A stretch of 5,384 nucleotides of DNA from Bacillota bacterium. Lineage in GTDB: Bacteria > Bacillota > Bacilli > Bacillales_B > DSM-18226. Numbering within the stretch: the first letter of the stretch is position 1; each line of letters starts with the position of its first letter. The stretch spans positions 1 through 5,384 of the forward strand of contig JAKACS010000279.1 of NCBI GenBank assembly GCA_021821235.1, read 5' to 3'. The notes below the pieces were generated by a model. The model was not told where the DNA came from. It worked only from the letters and a program-made list of their open reading frames with translations, and did not search any database. This document shows, piece after piece, positions 5,174 to 5,384 of the stretch. Position numbers and translations under genes: made by a program.

Positions 5174-5384
5174 TTGGAACGCGAAAAACTATACAACTAT
5201 ATTCTAGGAATGATTCAGTCATCAACAAAAAGCCCTAAATACATGACAATCTCAACTGTTAAAGTCGCTAATCTTCTCGATCTTCAAGTGTCCGAAGTGG
5301 AACAAGCATTAAAAGACTTCGTAGCAAGCGGAAAGCTCCGTTCTTCAAAGCTTGAAAAACCTCCTTACCATGGAATGTATTTTC
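5174..5384 (+). CDS. Small winged-helix-like protein of unknown function, N-terminal 70 residues, cut by window edge
   Basis: The reading frame is open from 5156 to the right edge and has no ATG before codon 13. The TTG at 5174 follows a GAAGGGAA ribosome binding site by 5 bases and is the most likely start, giving MEREKLYNYILGMIQ as the N-terminus. A later ATG at 5210 is possible but would cut through the first helix. Residues about 25-60 (MTISTVKVANLLDLQVSEVE, then a helix and SGKLRSSKL) have the helix-turn-helix rhythm of winged-helix domains, and EKPPYHGMYF (61-70) could be the wing. It is divergent from the formate operon across 105 bases, so it might regulate that operon, but many such small Bacillus proteins are not regulators. 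I cannot name the family, and the C-terminus is outside the window. Confidence 0.75.
   Translation, partial: MEREKLYNYILGMIQSSTKSPKYMTISTVKVANLLDLQVSEVEQALKDFVASGKLRSSKLEKPPYHGMYF

Noticed and set aside
4957..5238. Plus-strand 93-codon frame crossing the divergent intergenic region
   Set aside because: It is antisense to the start of the channel gene and out of frame with the better supported TTG-started gene at 5174; it has no domain features.

Overview
This window looks like chromosome from a low-to-moderate GC Firmicute of the Bacillaceae (Bacillus, Parageobacillus or a relative). The evidence is strong AGGAGG-type ribosome binding sites, two TTG starts, a class I preQ1 riboswitch in front of queC, and a formate dehydrogenase of the B. 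subtilis YrhE/YjgC type. Almost everything lies on the minus strand, so it is best read from right to left. No transposon, phage, CRISPR, tRNA or rRNA sequence is visible, and no gene-free stretch exceeds 300 bases.

The right edge (5174-5384, plus strand) holds the start of a small winged-helix-like protein of unknown function, with a TTG start. A compact divergent intergenic region (5069-5173) separates it from a leftward five-gene operon. In order of transcription the operon contains: an FNT-family formate/nitrite channel (4232-5068); a 993-residue molybdenum/tungsten formate dehydrogenase catalytic subunit with five predicted Fe-S clusters (1254-4235); its DUF1641 partner subunit (794-1279); a 68-residue CopZ-like heavy-metal-associated fold that has lost both metal-binding cysteines (572-778); and a 47-residue protein with two CxxC knuckles (410-553). 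Spacing is very tight: a 4-base TTGA overlap, a 26-base overlap, then gaps of 14-18 bases. A perfect 12-bp inverted repeat followed by T5 (338-375) ends the operon.

The left part (1-321, minus strand) is a separate transcription unit: a promoter, a preQ1-I riboswitch whose antiterminator and terminator are both readable, and the first 56 codons of queC, which makes the preQ0 base of the queuosine pathway.

Functionally, the FNT channel would move formate across the membrane. The catalytic subunit (YrhE/ForC) would oxidise it. The DUF1641 subunit (YrhD/ForE) would pass electrons to menaquinone, as reported for the B. subtilis ForCE enzymes. The active-site cysteine is followed by glutamine rather than the usual histidine, which is the hallmark of that non-canonical class. 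The part that known biology explains least is the pair of small downstream genes. The cysteine-less CopZ-like protein and the CxxC/CxxC miniprotein are the best candidates here for undescribed accessory factors of this enzyme.
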